A stretch of DNA of 64,000 nucleotides. Source: Acinetobacter populi. GTDB taxonomy: Bacteria > Pseudomonadota > Gammaproteobacteria > Pseudomonadales > Moraxellaceae. Shown one piece after another: positions 36,701 through 45,696 of the stretch. A model generated the notes under the pieces. The model ran no database searches. It saw only the letters and a list, made by a program, of their open reading frames with translations, and had not been told where the DNA came from. A program made the translations under genes and the position numbers. Where the stretch lies: the NCBI RefSeq assembly GCF_002174125.1, contig NZ_NEXX01000002.1, positions 62,001 to 126,000 on the forward strand, in the 5' to 3' direction. Numbering within the stretch: position 1 is the stretch's first letter; every line of letters starts with the position of its first letter.

Positions 36701-39700
36701 TTCATAACCACTGTTGATATCCCACCAATATCAACACCCATTTCCATGGTCGTCGAACAATTTAAGACATTAACCTTACCTGCCTTAAAGTAAGTTTCAT
36801 ACTGCTTGAGTAAATTTGCCGACTGCTGTGCCGAATGCTCCGCTGTACGGTAGAAGAATCCTCCCAATACTGCGCTATCCGACAAGTCTGTCCATAAATT
36901 TAGTGATCTTAGCTTGCTCACTGCTAAATCTTGGTGAAGTGCAGTTAGATTTTCATGATCAAACTGCCATAGCTTTGGAAAAGCCATTTCTTCGGTTTTA
37001 TATTTATCAGTATTTTGTGGCAAACTTATCGGTAAATAAGGTGTAAACCCTTTGAAGGTAGTGTCTATTAAACGATGCGTAATTGGGCATAAAAAGACTT
37101 TATCCAGTAAACTAAAGGTTAGTTTTTCCTTTCTAAGATGATATTTTGAATTTCCATCTTCAACTAAGAATTCAGCTTCTAATACTTGCCATGCTTTTTT
37201 TAACCAATCATCAGCTATATTTCGATGTGCTTGCAAGCTTAGATCTAATTTTGCACCTAACACTAAAAGTTTGACTAGACGGTGATTTTTAGACACCGAT
37301 GCCATTGGCCACGCCAAAATACTATTGTCTTTTGAGCCATCCTCTCTTTTCTTAAATTGATCACTTAATTCAAAGCTAACTACATGCTTAGGGCGTACAG
37401 GTCCACCCATCCATTGTTTCCATTCTTCAGCAAGATCAATCACTGTATTCTCACGAATATAGTAATCTAGAATAACTTTAATAAAATCCTGCCAATCTTG
37501 AATACTTAATTTTTGCTCTTTCCAATAGTTAGGTAGATCACTTAAGTCTTTTAATCCTTGGTAATTAACTTTTACTAACCCCAAAGTTTCTAAGCTATTA
37601 GCATTTTTAGGTCGACGTGAAAACTCACGTGTTAGTAACATTTGTGCTAGTTTAAGTGGTCCTGCTTCCTCAAAAATTTCACCTGCAATATGACGATTTG
37701 CTAGTAAAATTCCATTTTTGAAATCAGAATCTTTCGCTAACTCTAGACATAAGTCGTGCCATTTAATTTCAGGAGCATTCATTGGCTGCTTATTGGCTGT
37801 TAAATCGCTTAACTCATCTTGTAAAAACTCTATTCTGGCAACATTTCCTTCTTTCTCTGCTTCACTTAGTCTATGACGTAATCGCATCTCCATCGGATCT
37901 ACGTTTTTTGCTTGTGCTTTTGTATGTTGTATTAAAGCTTTAAGTACAGCACCACGTAAGCGTGAGCGTTCTGCTTCTTGTTGCATCTTGACAGATAAAC
38001 GTGCAGTACCTTGACGGCTATCTGTAAAGGTAATTAAGCGCTTGCCCTTCGCTGGCATATCCCATGGTGAACAATCTTTCAGATCTTTAAATTCACCGTC
38101 AATAAATTCTGGATCACTAAAATTTTTGCTTGCTTCATCAATATCATTCTGATCAATATCTGGACAATATTGTAAAAGTTGTGGAACAGTCTGCGTAATA
38201 TAGTAAGGTGCACCTAAAATCGCACGCTTGAACGGTAAATCATACTTGGACCCCTCTGAGCCGCACTCAGGGTTACTACATAAAACTGGATCACTGCTAT
38301 TATGAGGCTCAAGATAATGTACATTTAAGGCATTTTTAGAAATTTCCCCAAGTTTTAAATTATCTAAGTTCAGTTGATCTCGACGATAGTTTTTGTCTTT
38401 ATTTTCATTCGAAGAAAATATAACTAAACGATTCTTTATCGCATTTTTAAACTCACGTTCTTCTTGCTCTTCTGTTTCATTATCAATAAGTAATGCAAAT
38501 TCATCTTCAACTTCAACTGTCCATTGTTTCAGAACATCTTCCCTACCCAATAAACCTAATAAATGTGGTTCCTTACAACTCTTACAGAACGTTAGTTCCA
38601 ATACAGGTGCTCCACAGGCACAGTTTTCTTGATGTGTCGCACAGACCTGGCCAAAGCTCCAGTTTTTTAGATCTTCAGATTTTTGATCACACTTATCATT
38701 TATACAACTCCATAATCCATGAGTTACACGTTGATAATAGTTAACTCGAATCTTGAGAAAAGCTTGTTCCGTACTAGAAGGTTTTGTAAAGGTTAATAGA
38801 TCTAACCATTTTAAAATCTCTTGTTGAGATAGCTGAAAATCTTTTTCTAGTGTTTTTTTGAATAAATCTTCTAGTGTTAAAGCACGTTCTGAGCAGATAC
38901 ATTCACGTAAAGTCAGTGCGATTGGGTGTCCAGACAGTTTATGATAACGCTCAGAGGAAATCTCTTGTCCTTCATCAATAGACACTAATTTATCAAAAGA
39001 CAGAAGATTACTCTCAACCGAAGCTAATGAAGGTACTTCACGTTGACCACCAATCACCAAAATATTCTCAATACTTTGACCTGAAATCTCTGATAAAAAT
39101 TGTTTCAGTTTTTCTTCTGCATCTGCACCTGCAATCGTTGCAGATGTTGCGACAAAGCGAACGTCTTTTGCTTCTACACCAAATGCATGTAGAACACGAC
39201 GTAGTTGCATCGCAAGTTCAGCTGCTTGTGAGCCCATATAACTATGAGCTTCATCCAATACGATCCAACGCAATTTTCCTTGAGATTTTTGCAAAATAGG
39301 CGCATCGATTTGGCGCACCATCATATATTCCAACATGGTGCCATTTGTCACCAAAATAGGAGCCGGATTTGATCTTAACTCTTCACGTGTGAATACTTGA
39401 TTCGGATGAAGATTTTGTTCTCCAGTTTTCTGTGATTTATGCTCTGGTGTATTACCATTATATAAACAATAACGAATAGCATTCGATGGTAGGAAATGCC
39501 GCGTCCAAGCATCTAAACGTTCTTGTTGTGAGTTAATCAGTGCATTGAGTGGATATAAAAACAATGCATGTACACCAGTTAAGGATTGCCCTGCTTGAAT
39601 AAATTCTTCATACAAGTCATTTAGAATGGGTACCATAAAACATTCCGTCTTACCTGAACCCGTTCCTGAAGTCACAACAATCGATTTTTTATCTTCTAAC

Positions 39701-40032
39701 AAAGCATTCCAGCTCTGTAATTGATGTACATAAGGCTGGTAGTTACGATTAAAACGATAAGCTCCATTTTCTTTGTGATCCAGAGCATCAATCACATTTG
39801 CATGAAGTAATTCACTACTTAAATCATCTAAAGTCGGCTGTCCTTTTTTCCAAGCAAACATTTGTTCAATCACAGGCGAAGATAAAAATGATTGATCTTC
39901 GCCCATAGCTTGAGACATTTGCTGTCCTAGAACATCACGTAGTCCAGGATGCGAAATCCCCAATATACTCAGAGTCGCTTCTTTATTTTTTTGGATACTT
40001 TCTTGTGTTAAAGAACTAAAATACTTATACAT
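33715..40032 (-). CDS. druE: Druantia DruE-like giant helicase with DUF1998/MZB region
   Basis: 2105 residues, the size of known DruE. The superfamily 2 core: QSWNALLEDKKSIVVTSGTG with Walker A GTGSGKT (123-129), DEAH in RWIVLDEAHSYMGSQAAEL (about 255), SAT in FVATSATIAG, and NCSTTMEMGVDIGG followed by YLQRTGRAGRGSQSR (about 1120). Several CxxC zinc pairs lie between (FCKSCKEPHLLG, CHHCGQTG, CTNIEC, CMQCGRAD). The DUF1998 part has DDLSGGAGFATTAANYI and the cysteine cluster CNSICGKCLLD (about 1700). A 350-residue tail follows. DruE is common to all Druantia types. It starts 2 bases after the druH-like stop codon. Confidence 0.85.
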   Translation of the reverse strand: MYKYFSSLTQESIQKNKEATLSILGISHPGLRDVLGQQMSQAMGEDQSFLSSPVIEQMFAWKKGQPTLDDLSSELLHANVIDALDHKENGAYRFNRNYQPYVHQLQSWNALLEDKKSIVVTSGTGSGKTECFMVPILNDLYEEFIQAGQSLTGVHALFLYPLNALINSQQERLDAWTRHFLPSNAIRYCLYNGNTPEHKSQKTGEQNLHPNQVFTREELRSNPAPILVTNGTMLEYMMVRQIDAPILQKSQGKLRWIVLDEAHSYMGSQAAELAMQLRRVLHAFGVEAKDVRFVATSATIAGADAEEKLKQFLSEISGQSIENILVIGGQREVPSLASVESNLLSFDKLVSIDEGQEISSERYHKLSGHPIALTLRECICSERALTLEDLFKKTLEKDFQLSQQEILKWLDLLTFTKPSSTEQAFLKIRVNYYQRVTHGLWSCINDKCDQKSEDLKNWSFGQVCATHQENCACGAPVLELTFCKSCKEPHLLGLLGREDVLKQWTVEVEDEFALLIDNETEEQEEREFKNAIKNRLVIFSSNENKDKNYRRDQLNLDNLKLGEISKNALNVHYLEPHNSSDPVLCSNPECGSEGSKYDLPFKRAILGAPYYITQTVPQLLQYCPDIDQNDIDEASKNFSDPEFIDGEFKDLKDCSPWDMPAKGKRLITFTDSRQGTARLSVKMQQEAERSRLRGAVLKALIQHTKAQAKNVDPMEMRLRHRLSEAEKEGNVARIEFLQDELSDLTANKQPMNAPEIKWHDLCLELAKDSDFKNGILLANRHIAGEIFEEAGPLKLAQMLLTREFSRRPKNANSLETLGLVKVNYQGLKDLSDLPNYWKEQKLSIQDWQDFIKVILDYYIRENTVIDLAEEWKQWMGGPVRPKHVVSFELSDQFKKREDGSKDNSILAWPMASVSKNHRLVKLLVLGAKLDLSLQAHRNIADDWLKKAWQVLEAEFLVEDGNSKYHLRKEKLTFSLLDKVFLCPITHRLIDTTFKGFTPYLPISLPQNTDKYKTEEMAFPKLWQFDHENLTALHQDLAVSKLRSLNLWTDLSDSAVLGGFFYRTAEHSAQQSANLLKQYETYFKAGKVNVLNCSTTMEMGVDIGGISTVVMNNVPPHPANYLQRTGRAGRGSQSRAISYTICKNNPHDQQVFKQPLWAYNTAIQAPHVSFNSQRLIQRHINAQLLAIFLIKEIGETDIDRPKLDLKWFYLKQDGQSDSICDTFEKWLVGKAVKDYQQVLEFLKKGTALKDIDNAEIIDACVTKIRELKIEWLEEYVIVEREYQQELATNPNSSYLYRLTCEKYRLTQAYLLSELAMRNFLPSYGFPTDVITFDNTNKLEKDRWDKLSKSRKTKDLESHLDREDNLSRVKGLPSRNIAIAIREYAPGAEVIVDGRVYTSRGISLAWQNIHNEHEKKPQKFDYAWMCHHCGQTGLTSGVLSNEEQLICTNIECGEIIKDVKKVLRPNGFSVDFYDKPNNDVTTQKYIPVQIPWVGLSETALSWSLPHANLGYLNLDPNGHVFQYSSGLNGTGFAICMQCGRADSMEESYDGEAKFPSTLTPDRPHKALKAQKDGDKFKRPDCGGSSVVKSNIHLGCQIKTDVLEIVLKHPTRNEYILKSEEGTIIATTLVVALRQAIATKLGIAADELGYGIKVKKIDDKAVLVLQIFDDLSGGAGFATTAANYITEVLRLLVEKLNCIDDSCNSICGKCLLDTQTRHDIENLDRTLALEWLGDDFLTYLESPIPETEFIAGTPFSIIEQYLNYGATQVTFSLTGESEDWDVLCTAIRKKLFKFLNSNIKLTIVVSPTLQVTTQLQQEMLALEKIGLSFAVNTNLNSEYLYAQIVNQDQITTLYNQSAEVSCFNECWLESQSPSYKSISSPELQLQKFSFDFKTIESYENEFHQLKIGEDFNDQSVDEFAKKFWNKIFPLTKLNDLTNDEVVELEYSDRYLQSPANMILITGLFKEIKKLLGSRPKIKIITFFKRKNVQEDKLYSDFSQSDVCKDFFVQYFEDQLSQKLNFHLSNSKIDHARYFIFTLQSGKKIEIRMDQGVGYWQIKYINWLEVKEAGNFPFNESFQKQILWVKRQDKNICVRSEEHFKTDIYVTKS

Positions 40033-40034
40033 TG

Positions 40035-43000
40035 TTACTTCGCTTCTAAAATTAAATATTTAACAATTGAACTAAAAATTTGATTAAACCATTGCTCATC
40101 AAATGCAATGATTTGCTTAAGTTGCAATATATCGTAGGCACTCAATTGCAGTTTAGAATGATGCTTAACGTTCATATATGCTAAACAAAATGGTAAATAG
40201 ACCGCATCTTTATTCCACTGACTTGCCAATTGACAACTAAAAGGGAGCTTCTGCATACAGTCAAAGTAAACCCATTTATTCTGCGAAAGTGCCGTTGGCC
40301 ATGCTTGATCTTCTGTTGCACTATGATTTCGTTGCAACATACGTTGATACTCAGATTTTTCTAAACCGCCTATAAAGTTACCTTCAAATATCCAGTCATT
40401 TAAAAACTGAAAATTGTATCCTGGTCCAAATGAACGTTGATTGTATAAATAAAATGGATGGAATGACTCAGCCAATAAAGGAGTAAAATTTTTTAATTTT
40501 TTTAAAATATGTTCTGCCTTTAAACAACCATAAGTACCATCATCACCAAGCATTTTCTGCCAGTATTGAATGACTTGTAAGGTTGCATTCTGCCAAGATG
40601 AAACAGGTATTAAAAACCATAGTACAGATAATTCAGTTTCAAAACGATGTAAAATGTCGAGAGACAGATCAAGTTTAAATACAGTAATAGCCAATTGATC
40701 ATAATTTGTCGCTAGACCCTTTAGGACTTCAAAAGTATTTAAAGGCAAATGATCATAATCATGTAATAAGGTTTTCACATAATTCCAAAATACCTCATTA
40801 TTGTCATAATTCAACGTCCGTATAAACTGCTTAATCGATTGTTTATTCTGACCAAAACTACGTGTTGCCTCGGTTAATGCTTCTATTTCACTATCTTGAG
40901 GATAATCAAATTCTGGAATAAGCTTGGCTCTAAACAATGTAGAATTTTTTGTAGGTATTAATAAATAAGGTGCAAGACTCATATCCAATTCTGGAACTTG
41001 AAAAACCTTACCTATCCATTCATTTTTTTCAAGTAAAACGAGAGGTGTAACTTGTGGTTGCACTAATGACATAGCCTGAGGCTTAAAAGATAATAAAGCT
41101 TCGTTGTTATAATAAGCCTTAATACTTTTACCCCAATTAAGTTGGTGTGCATAATGCCGAATGTTCCATTTTTTTTCGCTGTGATGATAGCTAATGGCGC
41201 ATTCAACAAAACTATCCAAATCATCATCTAAGGCTAAAACTCCTTTTACATCTTCTACTAGCTCATATAAATTAATAGAAGAAATGCCTTGTTTAACCTT
41301 TATTTTCTTACGATAAAAAGGTACAGCATGTCCCTGATTTATTTTTGTTTTTAATACAATATCAAAATTCAACTTAGCCGCGCGGTCATAGGAGTACACT
41401 TGCAGTTCAGTATTCAATAAGTCGTGAATTACTAAATCTTTTGATGTTACTTCTTTTTGCTCATTAATTAGTTTAAAACCTCTTGCAGGGAACGGAACAG
41501 TAACAATACACTCTCCACCAAATTTAAAGGTTATTTTTAAGTTTAATGCTAAAGGTACTACCGCACATTTCACTTGGCACTTATAGGATATTCCTATCTT
41601 TTCATACACTAAGCTTGAGTGAGAATTCGATACTTCAATGTGAATTTCTGCATCCGATTCAATATCAAGTATAGCCTGATCTAGTGTCACACCTGCTTGT
41701 ACCATAACCTTAAAATGTTTTGGCAAAATAACCACTTTCTTTTTTAATAAACTTTCACCTTTTCTATTTTTTAAAGTCAGCATTTGCTGCCCTAAAAGTA
41801 AATGCAAAGGGGTAGTCTCGATCTGATCATTCCCACGAAATAAGGTATGTGTGCCATAAGTTTTTAATGCTGGCTTACCCATAAATGCTAAACTTGGGGA
41901 AGTCTCTAATTGGCTGATATTATTTTTTCTAAACAATAACTGCTCAAATTCAATATCAGAATGTCCACATTTGATTATTATTTGATCATTATCTTGTGTC
42001 AATATCTGTTGCTGCCCCCTAATTTTATACAGTTTAAATGTTAAAAACTGACCTACAGATTCAAAAAGTTCTGCTGATTCTACACTGGTAAACCTTGCAC
42101 CAGTTGGCAGACTAATGAATATTTCAGGTGCTTTGGTTTTTAGAGCACCTTGGGCAATATATTTTGGTTTTTCTTGTATTTCAAAAGCTATAGGTAAGGT
42201 GTCAAAATCGAGAACCGTATCTTCTAATTCAATATGACTGAGTGCTACTCCATCCACCTCTAAACATAGATATAAAGCTTCATTGTGGAATTGACGATAT
42301 ATGTCTTTTAAAAAACCTCTATTAATTTCTGCAATTACTTTATTATTTTGCTGCGAAAGATAAGTCGTACATAAAAATTGGCTTTTATGATTCAACCCTT
42401 CTTTAATGACCAAATTACCACGTGTGCGTCGCAACTCGACATCTTCACTTAATGTAAATGAAAGTTCTTCTGGCAAGTAAATTGTACTAGATAAATATTT
42501 AAAATCTTCAGATAAGCTATGAGTACATTTTAACGCTTGGCGTAATTGATGATGCTTAGATATTTCTTCTGAGGCCGACTTAAATAAATTTCTTAAAAAA
42601 ACATCTACGATCGTTCGATCTTCATCAATAGGCAACGGAAATTCATTACGCCAATGCCTAGATTGCTGATCTAAAGTGACAATTGGGTCTTGCTGTGCAG
42701 TTAATTGACAGCTTTCCACTTTTTCGATAATTAATCTTACAATATCAAGCACTAAAGATAGTGTTTCATCATGCTCAAATGCTTGTGGTAAGGTCTTTAA
42801 TTCTTGTTGTACCTCAGCTCTTAACTCATCAATATGAGATTTATTATCTAAATATAAAGAGGTCACTTTTTGGAAAATTGAAATATAACGATTTCCATCT
42901 TCTTTTAACAAACGTGAGGGGAATCCACCCTCTTTGAAAATCGAGCCTAAGTAATTATTGGCCTTACTATATTTAATAATCGGGCGTTTCCAAAATCTCA

Positions 43001-43328
43001 GTCCCTTGATTACAACTTCATTTCTGGTGTTTACCGGTAAATCTCTAATATCTAAGGAAGTTAAAATCGGATCCCATGTCCATTTTGCAGTATATTCACG
43101 TCTAAACCACTCGGCAGCATATAGTGTAAATAACTTAGCCCATTCATCGCCTATTCGGTTTATGTTTTGAAGTGGAAAACTCTTTTTAAGTGTGTCTTCT
43201 ATTTGTTTAAATTCAACAAAAGACAGTTGATACTGATATAGCACACGTGCATCAGTAGAAGCTAATCCTCTAGTTATTAATATCTGCTCTAAATATTGTC
43301 TAGGGCTAAAAGTTAAACTACTCATCAT
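40035..43328 (-). CDS. druH: Druantia type III DruH-like protein
   Basis: 1097 residues with no catalytic motif I can recognise. It begins SSLTFSPRQYLEQILITRGL and is a mix of helical N- and C-terminal parts and a beta-rich middle (about 300-800). Size, position directly upstream of the DruE-like gene and the SPRQYLE opening fit the STY4851/ECs_5259 family, which I recall as the DruH component of Druantia type III. It is the first gene of a two-gene operon. The name rests mainly on gene pairing; its role in defence is unknown even in characterised systems. Confidence 0.75.
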   Translation of the reverse strand: MMSSLTFSPRQYLEQILITRGLASTDARVLYQYQLSFVEFKQIEDTLKKSFPLQNINRIGDEWAKLFTLYAAEWFRREYTAKWTWDPILTSLDIRDLPVNTRNEVVIKGLRFWKRPIIKYSKANNYLGSIFKEGGFPSRLLKEDGNRYISIFQKVTSLYLDNKSHIDELRAEVQQELKTLPQAFEHDETLSLVLDIVRLIIEKVESCQLTAQQDPIVTLDQQSRHWRNEFPLPIDEDRTIVDVFLRNLFKSASEEISKHHQLRQALKCTHSLSEDFKYLSSTIYLPEELSFTLSEDVELRRTRGNLVIKEGLNHKSQFLCTTYLSQQNNKVIAEINRGFLKDIYRQFHNEALYLCLEVDGVALSHIELEDTVLDFDTLPIAFEIQEKPKYIAQGALKTKAPEIFISLPTGARFTSVESAELFESVGQFLTFKLYKIRGQQQILTQDNDQIIIKCGHSDIEFEQLLFRKNNISQLETSPSLAFMGKPALKTYGTHTLFRGNDQIETTPLHLLLGQQMLTLKNRKGESLLKKKVVILPKHFKVMVQAGVTLDQAILDIESDAEIHIEVSNSHSSLVYEKIGISYKCQVKCAVVPLALNLKITFKFGGECIVTVPFPARGFKLINEQKEVTSKDLVIHDLLNTELQVYSYDRAAKLNFDIVLKTKINQGHAVPFYRKKIKVKQGISSINLYELVEDVKGVLALDDDLDSFVECAISYHHSEKKWNIRHYAHQLNWGKSIKAYYNNEALLSFKPQAMSLVQPQVTPLVLLEKNEWIGKVFQVPELDMSLAPYLLIPTKNSTLFRAKLIPEFDYPQDSEIEALTEATRSFGQNKQSIKQFIRTLNYDNNEVFWNYVKTLLHDYDHLPLNTFEVLKGLATNYDQLAITVFKLDLSLDILHRFETELSVLWFLIPVSSWQNATLQVIQYWQKMLGDDGTYGCLKAEHILKKLKNFTPLLAESFHPFYLYNQRSFGPGYNFQFLNDWIFEGNFIGGLEKSEYQRMLQRNHSATEDQAWPTALSQNKWVYFDCMQKLPFSCQLASQWNKDAVYLPFCLAYMNVKHHSKLQLSAYDILQLKQIIAFDEQWFNQIFSSIVKYLILEAK

Positions 43329-43621
43329 TAAACACTCGAATTTTAAATATTACGTGCAACTATCTATATTTTATTATGCTTTTATAACAAGCTTTATCCA
43401 AAATAAGTATACCATTTTATATTGTTTTTATTAAGAAAAATTTTTGTACACCAGCATAAAAAACAACCGAATAAATTCACTGGAAGATTGTCTGACAAAG
43501 CATTATTAATAATTTTCATCCCATATCTGCTAGTTATTCAAATCAAAGCATTTTTGTGCTTCATTTTTTGAATATTAAGTAGAATTTTTGGCTAGATTAT
43601 ATTAAAACTCCCTGTAATCCT
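43329..43621. other. AT-rich upstream region of the Druantia operon
   Basis: 293 bp that should contain the druH promoter. No clear hexamer pair, repeat or small gene stands out. Confidence 0.4.
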
Positions 43622-43837
43622 TTAAAGATGACCGTAATTGTTATGTTCATCATAAGTAGCATAGCTGAAAACATTATCAACGGACTGGTCATTTCTTAAT
43701 TTATCTTCTCGTTCTGTGGTGGGTTCATTATCTGAAATTGCAACAAAATGCTATACAGATAAATTTGAAGGTTCTCCAATAATATCAATTACGGCATAGC
43801 TGGTATCTGGAATTTGATTTTCAGTGTTTTGAGACAT
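43622..43837 (-). pseudogene. Short unknown gene with an in-frame TAG
   Basis: A 71-codon frame starting MSQNTENQIPDTSYAVIDII, broken by TAG after NLSV, then continuing HFVAISDNEPTTEREDKLRN and ending NNYGHL. The frame is preserved on both sides of the stop, so it looks like a recently inactivated small gene. Not recognised. Confidence 0.45.
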
Positions 43838-43885
43838 TGATAAAGCCTATATCGTTAAAGAAGTTTTAACTTTATAGGCTTTGGT

Positions 43886-44143
43886 TTAGTTTGAATGTAT
43901 TAAGTTCCAATTAAAAAAACGTATCTGCTGAAACATCAAATCTTCAGTTAATGCCTTGATATGGCGAATATTAAGCTGGCGTTTGCCGTTTAAAATTTCT
44001 GAAATCACAGATTGAGTTGCGACTTCGGGTAAATCATCAAGTGCTTCAACCAAAGTATTGAAGTCTTCCTGATTATCAGGTTTGCTTAGCAGCGGAGAGA
44101 CATAGTGCCAATGTTCAACTGTTTGTTTAATCATTGCATTCAT
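43886..44143 (-). pseudogene. higA: HigA antitoxin, internally deleted and frameshifted
   Basis: From ATG 44143: MNAMIKQTVEHWHYVSPLLS is the HigA opening. The middle of the family (about 50 residues) is missing and the helix-turn-helix part (SVISEILNGKRQLNIRHIKA) follows directly. After ALTE the frame shifts: the alternative frame reads RFDVSADTFF, the expected HigA end. The gene follows a toxin relic in the normal higB-higA order. Confidence 0.8.
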
Positions 44144-44145
44144 AC

Positions 44146-44290
44146 TTAGTCCTCTTTCCAATAACCTTTGTCATATTCTTTATGGGAAAGTACATGACGG
44201 ATATATACTCTTTTGACTTGGTAAATAACCACAGCAATCAATCTAATTTTATTGCCACCAATAATATCCACTCGTACAACTGATAACTCT
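44146..44290 (-). pseudogene. higB: HigB toxin 3' remnant
   Basis: The minus-strand frame ends with DIIGGNKIRLIAVVIYQVKR, then VYIRHVLSHKEYDKGYWKED and TAA. This is the C-terminal half of HigB-type ribosome-dependent mRNA interferases (YIRHVLSHKEYDK is diagnostic). The N-terminal half is absent, so no toxin is made. Confidence 0.8.
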
Positions 44291-44397
44291 GATTATCAAT
44301 ACATTAATATAACCAATTCAGCCAGTTAGACTGAATTGGCTATGTTTTGATATGAACATTTCTCAATCTAAAAAATAAAGGAAACTTTTCACCTTAT

Positions 44398-44622
44398 TTA
44401 AGCTTCTTCTCGCTTAGCAATCTTCACCTCAAGCCAATCATAAATTTCCTGTGATACCCAACCCACTCGAACCTCTGTTAAACGAACAGGTTTAGGAAAA
44501 GTTTCATCGTAATATCTGGACTTGGGATTAATCATTTCATAAATAGTTGAACGACTTAATGCCGTTACTTCAATCACAGTTTTAATGTTAAAAATTTTGT
44601 ATTGATATTCAGTAGATTGCAT
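44398..44622 (-). CDS. alpA: AlpA family transcriptional regulator
   Basis: 74 residues with an AlpA/MerR-like helix-turn-helix: VIEVTALSRSTIYEMINPKS, then FPKPVRLTEVRVGWVSQEIY and DWLEVKIAKRE. AlpA proteins are small excisionase-like regulators of P4-type elements and activate integrase or excision. GGGAG precedes the ATG. It is the first gene on the minus strand left of the structured non-coding region and the only intact regulator on the island. Confidence 0.88.
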   Translation of the reverse strand: MQSTEYQYKIFNIKTVIEVTALSRSTIYEMINPKSRYYDETFPKPVRLTEVRVGWVSQEIYDWLEVKIAKREEA

Positions 44623-45099
44623 GGTTAAAACTCCCAGTTGGTGATTGAGAGGTATTTCTCTCTATACCATACGGGTTGCTGTATTTTTTTAACTAAAAGC
44701 CCATACGGATAAAACCCTTAACAGCCTTGAAATCATTTGATTTAGATTTATATCTATCACCTAGTTGCCTAGATTCCATATAAAACATAAAACTTTAGCC
44801 TGTTTTTTCACAATAAATCGTAGCATTTCAATTGACTAACTCCCCCCATAAACTTATCATTTCTCTGCTGACCTACATCGTCAGCCGGTTTTAGCAGACC
44901 GTTTTAGCTAAGCGTATAGCGTTACACGTTTTTTGTGTTTCTCGTACGTGCTTTCTCGTGCCCCTCTGCGGTGGAACGGGAGGGGGACGCTTCGTGCGTG
45001 CTGATTCTTAGCTATCAGTCTGCTAACCCGCTTTCGTTCTGCCACCATCATTTAGCAGTGATCTGGTAGAGCTTCTTTCTTAGCTAAGGAGTAGTCGCC
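44623..45099. other. Structured, GC-richer intergenic region, candidate ncRNA or control region
   Basis: No gene is visible between the divergent alpA and the micro-ORF at 45100. The part from about 44860 is much less AT-rich than its surroundings and full of inverted repeats. GCTGAC/GTCAGC flank a 7-base loop at about 44877-44895, and CCCCTC/GAGGGG flank a 13-base loop at about 44962-44986. TTAGCTA recurs at three places (about 44905, 45009 and 45080). Position and folding potential suggest a regulatory RNA or a DNA site used by the element. Neither can be proven here. Confidence 0.5.
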
Positions 45100-45174
45100 A
45101 TGACTCAAATTTTCTTATTCTCATTATTCCCCCCTGATTCCATGTTTTCGAGACAGCCATTTCCTTTGGCCTAA
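45100..45174 (+). CDS. Micro-ORF of 24 codons
   Basis: ATG preceded by AAGGAG at 45086-45091, 8 bases upstream; translation starts MTQIFLFSLFPPDSMFSRQP and ends LA. It follows the structured region directly and could be its leader peptide. Only the good ribosome-binding site supports it. Confidence 0.25.
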   Translation: MTQIFLFSLFPPDSMFSRQPFPLA

Positions 45175-45311
45175 TCAATTTATTGATCTATTCAGCCTGA
45201 CCAATTCAAAGATATCTAAAACATATCAAAGACCGCTTATGCCTGTTTATTGATAAGCCATGCACGCTGAATAAAGACGATTTATCACAACTATCAAATC
45301 ATGGGATCACA

Positions 45312-45560
45312 ATGAAAACTTATTTATCTATTGCACTTTTAGCTGTAACACTTTCAGGTTGCTCCAGTAAAGAGCAACGTCAATTCGTCAGTGGTTGTAA
45401 AATGGGTGGGGTTGAAGGTTCAACCTGTAAATGTATTTATAAAAAACTCGAAAAAAAATATGGCAAAGATGATTTGGTCAATCAACTTTATACAATGGAA
45501 CAAAGTCAAAGTTTCCAGAACGACATGATTCAGGCTGGCTATCAATGCATGAAGGAGTAA
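45312..45560 (+). CDS. Small cysteine-rich lipoprotein
   Basis: 82 residues with a signal peptide and lipobox LSGC (Cys17). The mature part has CKMGGVEGSTCKCIYKKLEK and a terminal YQCMKE, thus four more cysteines which could form disulfides in the periplasm. It is the first gene of a run of four envelope genes on the plus strand (45312-46621). Not recognised as a known family. Confidence 0.75.
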   Translation: MKTYLSIALLAVTLSGCSSKEQRQFVSGCKMGGVEGSTCKCIYKKLEKKYGKDDLVNQLYTMEQSQSFQNDMIQAGYQCMKE

Positions 45561-45564
45561 GGCC

Positions 45565-45696
45565 ATGTTACGTATCCTTGCTGGACTGATCTGCTTTATC
45601 GCATTCATCTCTTTGTTTGGATTGCCCTTTTTGGGTTTTATTATTTTAATGTTGCTTTTTAATGCTTTAGCGAAATATGCTGCGGGGGAAAAATAA
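45565..45696 (+). CDS. Very small membrane protein
   Basis: 43 residues, almost wholly hydrophobic: MLRILAGLICFIAFISLFGL followed by a second apolar stretch and AKYAAGEK. One or two membrane helices. AAGGAGTAAGGCC before the ATG is a good ribosome-binding site, and the stop codon abuts the next start codon. Tight packing with both neighbours makes it real. Function unknown. Confidence 0.7.
   Translation: MLRILAGLICFIAFISLFGLPFLGFIILMLLFNALAKYAAGEK

Noticed and set aside
44877..45070. CRISPR array
   Set aside because: The repeats in this block are short inverted repeats of unequal spacing; there is no regular direct-repeat/spacer pattern here or elsewhere in the window.
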